This document shows positions 26,077-33,670 of a DNA stretch of 43,915 nt, in pieces. Below the pieces are notes generated by a model. The model did no database searches, had not been told where the DNA came from, and was given only the letters and a program-made list of their open reading frames with translations. Numbering within the stretch: position 1 is the first letter of the stretch; every line of letters begins with the position of its first letter. This DNA comes from an uncultured Collinsella sp. (GTDB lineage Bacteria; Actinomycetota; Coriobacteriia; Coriobacteriales; Coriobacteriaceae). The translations under genes and the position numbers were made by a program. The stretch covers positions 1 through 43,915 of the forward strand of contig CALKBO010000043.1 in the NCBI GenBank assembly GCA_937989875.1, given 5' to 3'.

Positions 26077-26714
26077 GCGCCCCGGTTGCAGTTGCGGCTT
26101 GCCTGTGCACTCTGAGTGTATTTGTCGCGACGGGTTTGGATCGGGCGGATGCACGCAAGATCGCAGAGGCCTGCAAGCGCGAGGCGGTGCTGGTCGCTGC
26201 CGCGGGTCGCTCGGTGGTCGATGCTCTGGCCGCGCGAATGAAGGGCGCGGTTGGAGCGGGCGGCCCGGCGCGAGTATCGCTCGGCGAAGTGTCCGAGATG
26301 ATCGATGTTGTGCGCTTGGGTCTTTCGGCCGGTCTTTCGTTTGATGCGGCGCTTGAGATTTTCTGCGCCAACCGCCGGTCAGTGCTGGCTCTTCGACTTG
26401 AGCGGGCCTGCATGGCGTGGCAGGTGGGCGTGGGCACGCGTGAGGACGAGTTGTTGGCCGCCGCACGCGACCTGGACGTGCGAGCGCTCGAGACCTTTGC
26501 CATCACGGTGGGGCAGGCGCTCGCTCTGGGTGCCCCACTTGCCGAGACACTGGCCGCTCAAAGTCGCGAGATCCGTGCGGCTCATCGCGCCGCGGTCGAG
26601 CGCGAGATCGAGCGTGCGCCCGTCAAGCTGCTGATTCCCACCGGCACGCTCATCTTGCCGGCGTTGCTTCTGTCCATATTGGGCCCGCTGTTGGGAGCAG
26701 GCGGGATGATGTAG
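26073..26714 (+). CDS. tadC: Tad inner-membrane protein TadC
   Basis: This is a 213-aa T2SSF-family partner of TadB. One N-terminal helix (about 2-20), a cytoplasmic domain containing EVSEMIDVVRLGLSAGLSFDAAL (shown here only as context around residues 70-92) and a C-terminal helix (about 188-210) are visible. It is shorter than most TadC proteins of about 300 aa. The ATG overlaps the tadB stop (ATGA); an open frame upstream lies inside tadB. Confidence 0.8.
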   Translation: MSAPVAVAACLCTLSVFVATGLDRADARKIAEACKREAVLVAAAGRSVVDALAARMKGAVGAGGPARVSLGEVSEMIDVVRLGLSAGLSFDAALEIFCANRRSVLALRLERACMAWQVGVGTREDELLAAARDLDVRALETFAITVGQALALGAPLAETLAAQSREIRAAHRAAVEREIERAPVKLLIPTGTLILPALLLSILGPLLGAGGMM

Positions 26715-26724
26715 GGAGGAATAC

Positions 26725-26958
26725 ATGAACACGATGACTGACGTTGCTGGCAAGGTCTGGAGCTGGGCTGTTTGCCAGTCAATTCGCGCCCGCCAGCATG
26801 CCGGGGAGCTACTGCAGGAGGAGAGTGCGCAGGGCACCACCGAATACGCCATCTTGGTCGGCGTGCTCGTGGTGATCGCCATCATTGCCATTGTCGCATT
26901 TAAGGGCAAGGTCCAAGATCTATGGAACGCTATCAGCGAGGGCATCAACAGCCTGTAG
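26725..26958 (+). CDS. flp: Flp-type major pilin precursor
   Basis: This is a 77-aa type IVb pilin. A leader of about 36 residues ends in EESA, and the mature part would start QGTTEYAILVGVLVV, placing Glu at position 5 and Tyr at 6 as in Flp pilins. One hydrophobic helix and a short hydrophilic tail follow. The prepilin peptidase cut between Ala and Gln is inferred from the shared motif of four proteins in this operon. GGGAGGA lies 5-6 nt before the ATG. Being the first pilin after tadC and having the shortest mature form, it is the best candidate for the main pilus subunit. Confidence 0.85.
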   Translation: MNTMTDVAGKVWSWAVCQSIRARQHAGELLQEESAQGTTEYAILVGVLVVIAIIAIVAFKGKVQDLWNAISEGINSL

Positions 26959-27485
26959 AGGGTAGGCGGCCTGCCGGCGCACTGCTGGTGTTTGCCTGTG
27001 TGGTTGTGGCGGTGGCAGTGGCGGTTTGGGGGCTAAACGCCGCGCGGCAGCAGCGTCCTGGGGCCGCCTTCGATTCGGGCTCAGATTCGGCGGTGGCGTC
27101 TCAAAAAGATGAGATGCGAGATGCGGACGATTCGGATGTCGCTGTCACGGCGCAAACCTTTCTGCGGATGCTCGACAAGCGGTCTGGCACTGCGACGGAT
27201 TCGCCTGAGGACAACGCGATTGCGGTCCGGCTTGCATGGTCCGAGGACCGACCGATGACCGAGGCAGCGGCGGATATGTTACGCGCCTACCGCGAGGTGC
27301 CAACGGCCCAGCTCGCCCTGAGCGGCTATCTCGATATTAAGGGTAACGTATGGGGCGCCATTGTGCGCGATGGGCGCGGCTGGGTCGATATGGTGACGGT
27401 TGCCGCGGATACTGGCGATGCTTCGTGTCGTCTGCGCGCGGTGCGCCTGGCCCCGCAAACAATAAGCTCAAAGGAGGGGTCGTGA
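26922..27485 (+). CDS. Membrane-anchored protein of unknown function in Tad operon
   Basis: This is a 187-aa protein with a short cytoplasmic head (MERYQRGHQQPVEG), one N-terminal helix at about residues 20-40, and an extracytoplasmic region of about 145 residues. I recognise no domain. It overlaps the flp gene by 37 nt in another frame, and its coding character is supported by the next gene starting right after its stop. Its place between two pilin genes suggests a pilus assembly accessory role, which is inference. Confidence 0.6.
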   Translation: MERYQRGHQQPVEGRRPAGALLVFACVVVAVAVAVWGLNAARQQRPGAAFDSGSDSAVASQKDEMRDADDSDVAVTAQTFLRMLDKRSGTATDSPEDNAIAVRLAWSEDRPMTEAAADMLRAYREVPTAQLALSGYLDIKGNVWGAIVRDGRGWVDMVTVAADTGDASCRLRAVRLAPQTISSKEGS

Positions 27486-27486
27486 A

Positions 27487-27705
27487 ATGCATGACGTCCT
27501 GCGCGAGGAATCTGCCCAGGCGACGGTCGAATACGCCATCGTCACGGTGGCGCTGTTATCGATCGTGCTGGCGATTGCGGGGCTTTGGCGTGCTGGCACC
27601 GATGGACACTTGGCGGCGCTGGTTGAGCGGGCGGCATCCCATGGCGTTGCCTCGACGTCGGTTATCGACGCCGCTGCGGGCGCTAAGGACATCGCGTTGT
27701 ATTGA
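27487..27705 (+). CDS. Second small Flp/TadE-like pilin precursor
   Basis: This 72-aa protein has a very short leader ending EESA, followed by QATVEYAIVTVALLSIVLA, giving Glu5-Tyr6 after cleavage, then a 40-residue tail. AAAGGAGGGG lies upstream of the ATG. It is a minor pilin or pseudopilin candidate. The downstream pseudopilin gene overlaps its 3' end in another frame. Confidence 0.75.
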   Translation: MHDVLREESAQATVEYAIVTVALLSIVLAIAGLWRAGTDGHLAALVERAASHGVASTSVIDAAAGAKDIALY

Positions 27706-28177
27706 TATCGCGCGCGAGGACCGGGCGCAGTCTACGGTCGAGGCTGCTTTTTTGCTGCCGACGTTTCTGATGCTCATTCTTCTCGCACTGCAACCGGTGT
27801 GTTTGCTCTATACGCGCGCGGTCATGGAGTCTGCCGCTGCCGAGACCGCGCGGCTCATGACCACGACGACGGCGGAGGACGACGATCTTAAGGAGTTCAC
27901 CCGCCGCCGGCTTGCCGCAGTGCCCAACGTTTCGATCTTTCATGCCGGCGGGCCGTTGTCGTGGGATATCGAGCTTGGCCGGGCCGGTGCGGGTGGTGTC
28001 TCGTCCGTGTCCGTTTCCGGCGAGGTCAAGCCGTTGCCTGTGATTGGTGCGTTTGCTCAGGCTATGGGTGGTACCGCCGAGGGCGGCTACGTTGAGCTCA
28101 AGGTCGATGTCTCGTATCAATCGCGTCCCGAATGGCTGGAGGGAGATTATGATTCGTGGATTGCTGCATGGGATTAA
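27641..28177 (+). CDS. TadE-like pseudopilin
   Basis: The product is about 178 aa from the only nearby in-frame ATG (27641), which overlaps the preceding pilin gene by 65 nt and has a poor ribosome binding site. After a basic leader comes EDRA, then QSTVEAAFLLPTFLMLILLA, the TadE-type processing motif and helix. The segment YTRAVMESAAAETARL is typical of TadE-like proteins. The start is uncertain; translational coupling to the upstream gene or a rare start codon closer to the motif is possible. Confidence 0.7.
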   Translation: MALPRRRLSTPLRALRTSRCIDIAREDRAQSTVEAAFLLPTFLMLILLALQPVCLLYTRAVMESAAAETARLMTTTTAEDDDLKEFTRRRLAAVPNVSIFHAGGPLSWDIELGRAGAGGVSSVSVSGEVKPLPVIGAFAQAMGGTAEGGYVELKVDVSYQSRPEWLEGDYDSWIAAWD

Positions 28178-30302
28178 GCGTTTCTGGTCTAGATGCGTTT
28201 TGACGCGCCGTCCGAGCTGCCATCGCAAGCGAGGCGGCTTTATGGGCCGCGCCGGTATCGACCTGTTTATCGAAGACGGTGCCTACACCACGCTTTCCTC
28301 TGCGGTGGTCATCTTGGTGGTGCTCACGCTGCTGTTTTCGTCGACGGCGGCGATATGGAGCATGTCGCGCGCGGGGGACACCCAGGTGGCTGCCGATAGC
28401 GGCGCGCTGGCAGGCGCCAATGTGGTGTCGTCCTATCACACGGCTGCCACGGTGGTGGATGCGAGCATTTTGAGTTTGGGCCTGGCGGGGTTTGCCACGA
28501 TCGGGACGGGCCTGGTCGCCATCCTCATCCCGGGCGCCGAACCAGTTGCCGGCAATATGGTCGACACCGGGATTGAGATTATTAAAACGCGCAACAAGTT
28601 TGCCAAAAGCGCATCGGAAGGCTTACAGAAAATCGAGACGGCTCTGCCGTATCTGATCGCCGCGCGTGCCACGCAGGCGGTCTCGGCGCAGGATACCGAT
28701 AATGTGACCTATACCGGTACGGCGCTTGCCGTGCCCAGGACATCCGAGTCGGACTTCGCTGCGCTCGAGGGGTCCGAGATCTCGACCGATGCCATTAAAG
28801 ACACATCGGATGATTTAGAGCGTGCGGCCGAGGAGCTGCGGAAGGCTTCTGAGGACACGGCGAAGGCTAAAGAGCGCGCTTGGCTGGCGGATTGTGGCGG
28901 GTCGGACGAGAGTTCGATTGGCAAGTACTCGTGTATGTGGGAGCGTGCGAAAAAACTAGCAGAACTATCTGACAGCCAGAACCGTCATGAAAAGTCGAGC
29001 ATCACATGGGAGCCGCAAATAGCGCTCGATCGCGCGAAAACCTATTACCGACAGCGCTTGGCGAATGAAAAACCTCAGGGATCGAGCGTCGAGATGAAAG
29101 CGCAGTCAGCCGCTCGAAAAGCGTTCTATGCCTATGCGATTGAAGAGGTCGATCGAGCATACATAAAAGATGATGGCGAACGGTTTTCTGCCTATATCCC
29201 ACTATTGCCGCGTGTCCCAAACGAGGTGCGGCCGACCGAACTTTACACCGATGCCGCATGGCCTGTAAGCAACAACGACGGCAGAACATACCTGCATTAT
29301 GGAGTCGAATGCCCCGTCTATCAGAAAGGGACTCCGAGTGGGCTGGCATCTGTTGCTGATTATGATGGTCGTGATACATGCGAAGCGTGCGGCTTCGGCG
29401 TGGTTACGCTTGGAAGCGCCCTCATGCCGCCATCGTTCATCGAAAACGGCTTCGAGTACCACTTTGACAAGTTCAAAGAGGCTCTGGAAGACTACGTCGA
29501 ATGCCGCAACAAAGAGCTCGAGCTCGAGCGTCAGACCGAAGACGAGGCCGATCGTGCGGGCAATACGTTTGACCAGGCCATCAAGGAGCTTTCGGGCGAG
29601 CGTCCGCGTATCGCTCCGCCCGGTCGCAACGGCGTGGTCGCCTTTGCGGTTACGGGTGCCATCTCGAGCCCCGACGAGCTCAACTCTTCGTTTAACACGG
29701 CAGTCAGGCTTGGCAATCGCGGTGCTATCTCTGGCGCGGTGCTGGCACCCGATGACGCGACGGCGCAAAACAACGTGCTTTCGCGATTTTTCTCGACATT
29801 GAAGGAACGCTCGGGCGGCGTTGCCGGCGTGCTCGACGGCGTCATGGATGTTTGGGGACGGCTGCTCGTAGGATACGGTGATATTCAAGGTTCGGCCGAC
29901 GAACTTATGGACGAGATGATTAAAGGCCTAGGAGGGGGCAGCGGCGCGTTGGGCTCCATCGCATCGTGGCTCGGCGATACCGTTTCGGCGTCCGTGGCGG
30001 CGCTGGGTTTGGAACCGTGCGACTTGCGCCTGCGAAAGCCGGTGCTGACCGATTCTGCCAACGTCATTAAGAGTCCGGGGTCTGACATTGCGGGTCTCTC
30101 TCAAGCGCAAGACAAGCTGCGAAGTATTCCGTTGGGCGTGACCGATCCCAAGGCGCTTTGCGAGGCGTTGGAATATCAAGTCGAACGCACCATTAGCGGC
30201 ACGGTGTTCACACTTGCGGAGATTCCTCTGCCCGGCGGCGGCTCCATCCCGCTCACCGTCGATGTCGCCACGCTGGTTGGCGCTCTGGGCGGTGGGTCGT
30301 AA
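28149..30302 (+). CDS. tadG: Large TadG-like Tad pilus protein
   Basis: This is a 717-aa protein from the ATG at 28149, behind GGAGGGAG (28138-28145). Residues 40-75 hold the membrane segment (TTLSSAVVILVVLTLLFSS), followed by QVAADSGALAGANVV, the TadG-like signature. A second hydrophobic stretch lies at about 105-140. The rest is a long extracytoplasmic domain with helical, charged segments and a Cys cluster (CPVYQKG and CEACG, about 385-415). The stretch coding for about residues 255-440 (28920-29480) is visibly poorer in G+C than its flanks. The assignment to TadG rests on motif and position. Confidence 0.65.
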   Translation: MIRGLLHGIKRFWSRCVLTRRPSCHRKRGGFMGRAGIDLFIEDGAYTTLSSAVVILVVLTLLFSSTAAIWSMSRAGDTQVAADSGALAGANVVSSYHTAATVVDASILSLGLAGFATIGTGLVAILIPGAEPVAGNMVDTGIEIIKTRNKFAKSASEGLQKIETALPYLIAARATQAVSAQDTDNVTYTGTALAVPRTSESDFAALEGSEISTDAIKDTSDDLERAAEELRKASEDTAKAKERAWLADCGGSDESSIGKYSCMWERAKKLAELSDSQNRHEKSSITWEPQIALDRAKTYYRQRLANEKPQGSSVEMKAQSAARKAFYAYAIEEVDRAYIKDDGERFSAYIPLLPRVPNEVRPTELYTDAAWPVSNNDGRTYLHYGVECPVYQKGTPSGLASVADYDGRDTCEACGFGVVTLGSALMPPSFIENGFEYHFDKFKEALEDYVECRNKELELERQTEDEADRAGNTFDQAIKELSGERPRIAPPGRNGVVAFAVTGAISSPDELNSSFNTAVRLGNRGAISGAVLAPDDATAQNNVLSRFFSTLKERSGGVAGVLDGVMDVWGRLLVGYGDIQGSADELMDEMIKGLGGGSGALGSIASWLGDTVSASVAALGLEPCDLRLRKPVLTDSANVIKSPGSDIAGLSQAQDKLRSIPLGVTDPKALCEALEYQVERTISGTVFTLAEIPLPGGGSIPLTVDVATLVGALGGGS

Positions 30303-30778
30303 TGAGTATCCGCATGCGTCTGCGCGAGGAGCGCGCCCAAGCGACGGTTGAGATGGCAGTGGTTACGCCCGTTTTGCTGGTGCTGGCGCTCATCGTGTAC
30401 AACGTTATGATCTTTGCCAGCGCTGTCGCGCGCTTCGACCGCGTGGTGCCCGACATCGTGCTAGCGCATGCCGTGGCGTCGGAGGGGGAGGGCGACGAAA
30501 GCTCTGCCGATGCCTCGGCGACGGTTCAGACTCAAATTCTGAATGCCATGGAAGGCTATGACTTACAGATCGAAGTGTCGAGCGAGCAAGGCGCGAAGGC
30601 ATCGGATGGTGGCCTGCTCTCCCTATCCGGTACGTTTAGGACCTACACCTGCACCATGCACTATGAGCCGTGGCCGACTTCTCTCAGCATCGCTGGCGTT
30701 CCGCTGGGGGCGCCGACAACGTTGTCGCACGAGCGTGCGGTGACGGTCGATCCATGGCGTCCGGGGGTGGTCATGTGA
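30302..30778 (+). CDS. TadE-like pseudopilin
   Basis: This 158-aa protein has a leader MSIRMRLREERA followed by QATVEMAVVTPVLLVLALIV, again with Glu5 after the putative cut. A periplasmic domain of about 110 residues follows, with one Cys in TYTCTMHY. Its ATG overlaps the tadG-like stop (TAATG). It is the fourth protein in this operon with the A-Q-x-T-x-E processing motif. Confidence 0.78.
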   Translation: MSIRMRLREERAQATVEMAVVTPVLLVLALIVYNVMIFASAVARFDRVVPDIVLAHAVASEGEGDESSADASATVQTQILNAMEGYDLQIEVSSEQGAKASDGGLLSLSGTFRTYTCTMHYEPWPTSLSIAGVPLGAPTTLSHERAVTVDPWRPGVVM

Positions 30779-31134
30779 CCGCGGTCTCGTCCTACATCGC
30801 CTACGCGCGGGCACTCAATAGGCTGGGTTGGACGCCGGCCGAGTTTGTGGTGGCGGAGTCGTTTGTCGTGCGCCTGCGCGGCATGCTGGGACGGCGTCCG
30901 GTTGCCGCCAACGGCCTGCCGCTCGTCATGGCGTTTCCACGCTGCTCTTCGGTCCATACGTGTTTTATGGCCTATCCCATCGACATCGCCTTCATCGATC
31001 GCGACGGCAATATCCTCGCGCGCTACGAAAACGTCCGCCCTTGGCGCATGTGCTCCTGCCCCGGCGCCTGGGCCGTACTAGAGCGTCCTTCAATCATTGT
31101 TTCGACCCCTGCTCTCCAACGCGTGCCGGCTTAA
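30775..31134 (+). CDS. DUF192 family protein
   Basis: This is a 119-aa protein from the GTG at 30775, which overlaps the preceding stop (GTGA). It carries the DUF192 core: FVVRLRGMLGRRP, then FPRCSSVHTCFMAYPIDIAF and IDRDGNILARYENVRPW, ending CSCPGAWAVLE. The fold is known but the function is not. In actinobacteria it often closes Tad operons, so a pilus-linked role is plausible. Four Cys residues are present (CSSVHTC and CSC). Confidence 0.75.
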   Translation: MTAVSSYIAYARALNRLGWTPAEFVVAESFVVRLRGMLGRRPVAANGLPLVMAFPRCSSVHTCFMAYPIDIAFIDRDGNILARYENVRPWRMCSCPGAWAVLERPSIIVSTPALQRVPA

Positions 31135-31137
31135 GAA

Positions 31138-31167
31138 TTGGCGACAGTGGACTTTCGTCATACGAAA
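31138..31167 (+). promoter_or_regulatory. Promoter and operator of the toxin-antitoxin pair
   Basis: TTGGCG (31138-31143) and TACGAA (31161-31166) are spaced by 17 bp. A perfect dyad TTTCGT-CAT-ACGAAA (31153-31167) covers the -10 and is a candidate operator for the ribbon-helix-helix antitoxin. Confidence 0.5.
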
Positions 31168-31192
31168 TTGGGTAAGATGGAGGAGAAGATGC

Positions 31193-31459
31193 ATGGATGT
31201 TGAGATTCATCCCAACGCTAAAAAGTACCTGACGGAAAAGCAGGTGCTTAGCGCTTGGCTTGCGGTTACTGAGTGCATTCGTCGCGAGTCGAAGGACGAG
31301 CCGCCGAGATGGCTTGCGATTGGATGGCTCCCAGACGGACGAAGCGTGGAGCTTGTCGCGGTCGAGCTTGTCCGTGGGTGGCTTATCATTCATGCCTTGT
31401 CTCCAGTCCAGAAGAAATTTTGGCAGGAGATTGAACAGGCTCGGCAAAGGGGTCGATGA
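31193..31459 (+). CDS. Putative toxin of a type II toxin-antitoxin pair
   Basis: This is an 88-aa small soluble protein behind GGAGGAG (31179-31185), 7 nt before the ATG. The middle reads WLAIGWLPDGRSVELVAVEL then GWLIIHALSPVQKKFW, an alternating beta pattern that resembles BrnT/RelE-fold toxins. The clearest argument is context: it overlaps a ribbon-helix-helix protein gene by 4 nt and has its own dyad-controlled promoter. I cannot assign the exact family. Confidence 0.5.
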   Translation: MDVEIHPNAKKYLTEKQVLSAWLAVTECIRRESKDEPPRWLAIGWLPDGRSVELVAVELVRGWLIIHALSPVQKKFWQEIEQARQRGR

Positions 31460-31743
31460 TGGGCAAGACGTATACGGCCGCTAATGGTCAGGTTGTAACG
31501 GATGAAATGATTGACGCGTGGTGCGAGTCGTACGAGCGCGGAGAGTTTCCGGATGGCGAACACACCGTTGGTGGGATCGTGCATGGACGGCCCCCGCTCT
31601 CAGGTGAGGGGACGGCAACGCTGTCGGTCAAGATTCCTCTGGGAATGAAGGAGGCCATTCGTCGACGGGCGGCTGCCGAGGGGATGACGCCAAGTGAGTT
31701 TGCCCGTGCGGCTCTGAGTGAAAAACTTCTTGCTGCCGGCTGA
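31456..31743 (+). CDS. Ribbon-helix-helix antitoxin-like protein
   Basis: This 95-aa protein has a C-terminal ribbon-helix-helix segment (about 55-93): LSVKIPLGMKEAIRRRAAAE then GMTPSEFARAALSEKL. The N-terminal half (MIDAWCESYERGEFPDG) probably contacts the toxin. The start is ATG 31456 or 31459; both overlap or abut the toxin stop. RHH antitoxins usually repress their own operon, which fits the dyad at 31153-31167. Confidence 0.65.
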   Translation: MMGKTYTAANGQVVTDEMIDAWCESYERGEFPDGEHTVGGIVHGRPPLSGEGTATLSVKIPLGMKEAIRRRAAAEGMTPSEFARAALSEKLLAAG

Positions 31744-31806
31744 TGCCTCTGACCTGCCGATTTATAGAACCGAGGCTGTGCTCAAAAACTTTTTTAAAAT
31801 TCTCGG

Positions 31807-31834
31807 TTGACCGGAACGCGTCCTTGGTTATACT
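31807..31834 (+). promoter_or_regulatory. Promoter of tRNA-Phe
   Basis: TTGACC (31807-31812) and TATACT (31829-31834) are spaced by 16 bp, and the tRNA starts 33 bp after the -10. Confidence 0.7.
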
Positions 31835-31866
31835 AATCAAGCCTTGAAACAAGGCACACCTCAAAT

Positions 31867-31921
<55 letters not shown>

Positions 31922-31939
<18 letters not shown>

Positions 31940-31984
31940 CCTTGAATTGACTAGGACCTCTGCAAAGGGGTCCTTTTCTTTTAT
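31922..31984. repeat. tRNA-Phe tail direct repeat, copy 1
   Basis: These 63 bp, from the T-loop of tRNA-Phe through its terminator, are repeated without change at 32108-32170. Confidence 0.97.
31953..31983 (+). terminator. Terminator of tRNA-Phe
   Basis: AGGACCTC (31953-31960) pairs with GGGGTCCT (31967-31974), and a T-rich tract follows. Confidence 0.85.
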
Positions 31985-32107
31985 ACAGCCCCCACATGGA
32001 ATCGAACCCCGTGAGGGCGCGGAGCTGAGTAAACGCGTAAGCGTTTGCCAGCGCAGCTCGCAAGGCGCGTAAGCGCCGCAGCGGTCCGTCCGCGCAGCGC
32101 GCGGGCG
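31985..32107. other. Core of the tRNA-Phe tail cassette
   Basis: These 123 bp lie between the two tail copies. At 31998-32010 are 13 nt exactly complementary to the tRNA-Phe T-arm (31916-31928). GC-rich hairpins follow: AAACGC-GTAA-GCGTTT, GGCGC-GTAA-GCGCC and CCGCGC-AGC-GCGCGG. No coding potential is seen. Confidence 0.85.
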
Positions 32108-32170
32108 CGATTCCCTTCCCCGCCACCTTGAATTGACTAGGACCTCTGCAAAGGGGTCCTTTTCTTTTAT
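32108..32170. repeat. tRNA-Phe tail direct repeat, copy 2
   Basis: This is an exact copy of 31922-31984, including a second terminator at 32139-32169. The 5' part of the tRNA is missing, so no second tRNA is made. Confidence 0.97.
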
Positions 32171-32182
32171 CGAGGGCTCTGC

Positions 32183-32413
32183 GGAAATTGCGTCCCGGAA
32201 TTTGGCTTCAGAGTGGGATGCGTTTTCCGCTTTGATGTCGCTTGGGAAAGCGCGACCCGGAATCCGGCGTCAGAATGGGACGTGCTTTCCTTTTGCGGCC
32301 TTTGGCGGAAACTGCGTCCCAGATCTCGCGCTCAGAACGGGATGCATTTTCCGATTGAGGCCTCGAACGGAAAATGCATCCCAGTCTTTTGCGAAAAACG
32401 GGATGCGCTTTCC
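32183..32413. repeat. Tandem array of four 62-bp palindromic units
   Basis: Units begin at 32183, 32245, 32307 and 32369, exactly 62 bp apart. Each has 14-bp imperfect inverted arms of the type GGAAAATGCATCCC and GGGATGCATTTTCC around a 17-18-nt loop. Loops 1-3 contain TCAGA. Linkers of about 16 bp separate the units. Units differ from each other by many substitutions, yet pairing of the arms is largely kept (12-13 of 14-16 positions). The period is not a multiple of three, so it is not coding. Confidence 0.85.
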
Positions 32414-32500
32414 GGCCGCCTACTTCCGGCGCATATGTACATCTCGGCGCGCCATCTCGGGCCCGCCCAGATATTCCTCCCGCTTTTGCGCCACTTTACA

Positions 32501-32537
32501 GACCGTTCGGTCGTCTGTCCGCACGCGCGGGTATACT
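32501..32537 (+). promoter_or_regulatory. Candidate promoter with dyad before the GH5-like gene
   Basis: TATACT (32532-32537) is a good -10 without a good -35; the perfect dyad GACCG-TT-CGGTC (32501-32512) sits where an activator or repressor could bind. Confidence 0.4.
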
Positions 32538-32602
32538 CAAAACGATACTTTTCCTATGCAATACGATGCAGGCTCGGCCTGCACGATCCGAAGGGGGCAG
32601 TG

Positions 32603-33664
32603 ATGGAGAGGATACTCGGCGTTAATCTCTCTGGCTGGTTTATTCCCGAGCCTTGGGTGACCCCGTCGCTATACGCGGCGACCGGTGCATCCAACGCGGC
32701 CGAGCTGCAGGAGGCCATGGGCACCGCCGCCTATAACGAGCGCATGCGCCGTCATTACGAGACGTTTGTGAGCGAGGACGATTTCCGTCGCATGGCGCAG
32801 ATCGGCCTCAACGCCGTGCGTCTGCCGGTGCCCTGGTATGCCTTTGGCTCGCAGGAGTCCGATGCGTCCTACATCTCGGTTGTCGACTACATCGACCGTG
32901 CAATTGAGTGGGCTGCCAAGTACGACATCCGCGTGCTGCTTGACCTGGCAACTGTGCCCGGTGGCCAGGGCGATTCCAACGATTCGCCCGCCACGCCGGA
33001 GGCTGTTGCCGAGTGGCATTCGTCCACTAACGGCCGCCATGTCGCACTCGACGTGCTCGAGCGCTTGGCCGAGCGTTACGGCGAGGCCGAGAGCCTGCTG
33101 GGCATTGAGCTGCTGGATACGCCGCAGATGAGTGTCCGCAAGAGTCTCTTTGCCATGACGGATGGCATTCCGGCCCACTACCTGCGCAATTTCTATCGCG
33201 ATGCCTACGAGCTCGTCCGTTCGTATATGCCCGAGGATAAGATCGTCGTCTTTTCGTCTTCGGGACATCCCAGCGAGTGGAAGCATTTTATGCGCGGCGC
33301 CAAGTACAAGAACGTCTACATGGACCTTCACCTGTACCATTACCGTGACGAGTATGCGCTCGATATCACGAGCCCCCGCGGGCTGACGACGGCGATTTCG
33401 CGCAACAAGCGCGAGCTCAAAGAAGCGATTTCGACTGGGTTCCCCGTGCTGGTGGGCGAATGGTCGGGCGCGGCGATCTTTGCCAACTCGTCGGTTACGC
33501 CCGAGGGCCGCAATGCCTACGAGCGCGTGTTTATCGCCAATCAGCTGGCTTCGTTTGCGCCGGCTGCCGGTTGGTTCTTCCAAACGTGGAAGACCGAGAA
33601 GCGCATTGCAGCATGGGACGCCCGCGCGGCGCTCGGTACGCTCGAGCGCGGCATGATTGAATAG
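32603..33664 (+). CDS. GH5-like (exo-1,3-glucanase type) protein lacking acid/base Glu
   Basis: This 353-aa protein with a TIM-barrel glycoside hydrolase family 5 pattern resembles fungal exo-beta-1,3-glucanases. The start LGVNLSGWFIPEPWVTPSLY, then IGLNAVRLPVPWY (about 73-85) and the nucleophile strand VLVGEWSG (Glu at residue 286) are present. In the acid/base strand the usual G-I-E-L-L-N-E-P reads GIELLDTP (167-174), so the catalytic Glu is Thr173. There is no signal peptide, so it is cytoplasmic. AAGGGGG lies 5 nt before the ATG. Either it is inactive, uses another acid, or binds sugar only. Confidence 0.78.
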   Translation: MERILGVNLSGWFIPEPWVTPSLYAATGASNAAELQEAMGTAAYNERMRRHYETFVSEDDFRRMAQIGLNAVRLPVPWYAFGSQESDASYISVVDYIDRAIEWAAKYDIRVLLDLATVPGGQGDSNDSPATPEAVAEWHSSTNGRHVALDVLERLAERYGEAESLLGIELLDTPQMSVRKSLFAMTDGIPAHYLRNFYRDAYELVRSYMPEDKIVVFSSSGHPSEWKHFMRGAKYKNVYMDLHLYHYRDEYALDITSPRGLTTAISRNKRELKEAISTGFPVLVGEWSGAAIFANSSVTPEGRNAYERVFIANQLASFAPAAGWFFQTWKTEKRIAAWDARAALGTLERGMIE

Positions 33665-33670
33665 GTTGAT

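Noticed and set aside
32183..32413. CRISPR array
   Set aside because: Units are diverged palindromes separated by short linkers; there is no constant repeat with unrelated spacers, and no cas genes are nearby.
32133..32603. 156-aa plus-strand frame through the 62-bp array
   Set aside because: The period is not a multiple of three, similar peptides appear in shifting frames, and there is no ribosome site; the array is non-coding.
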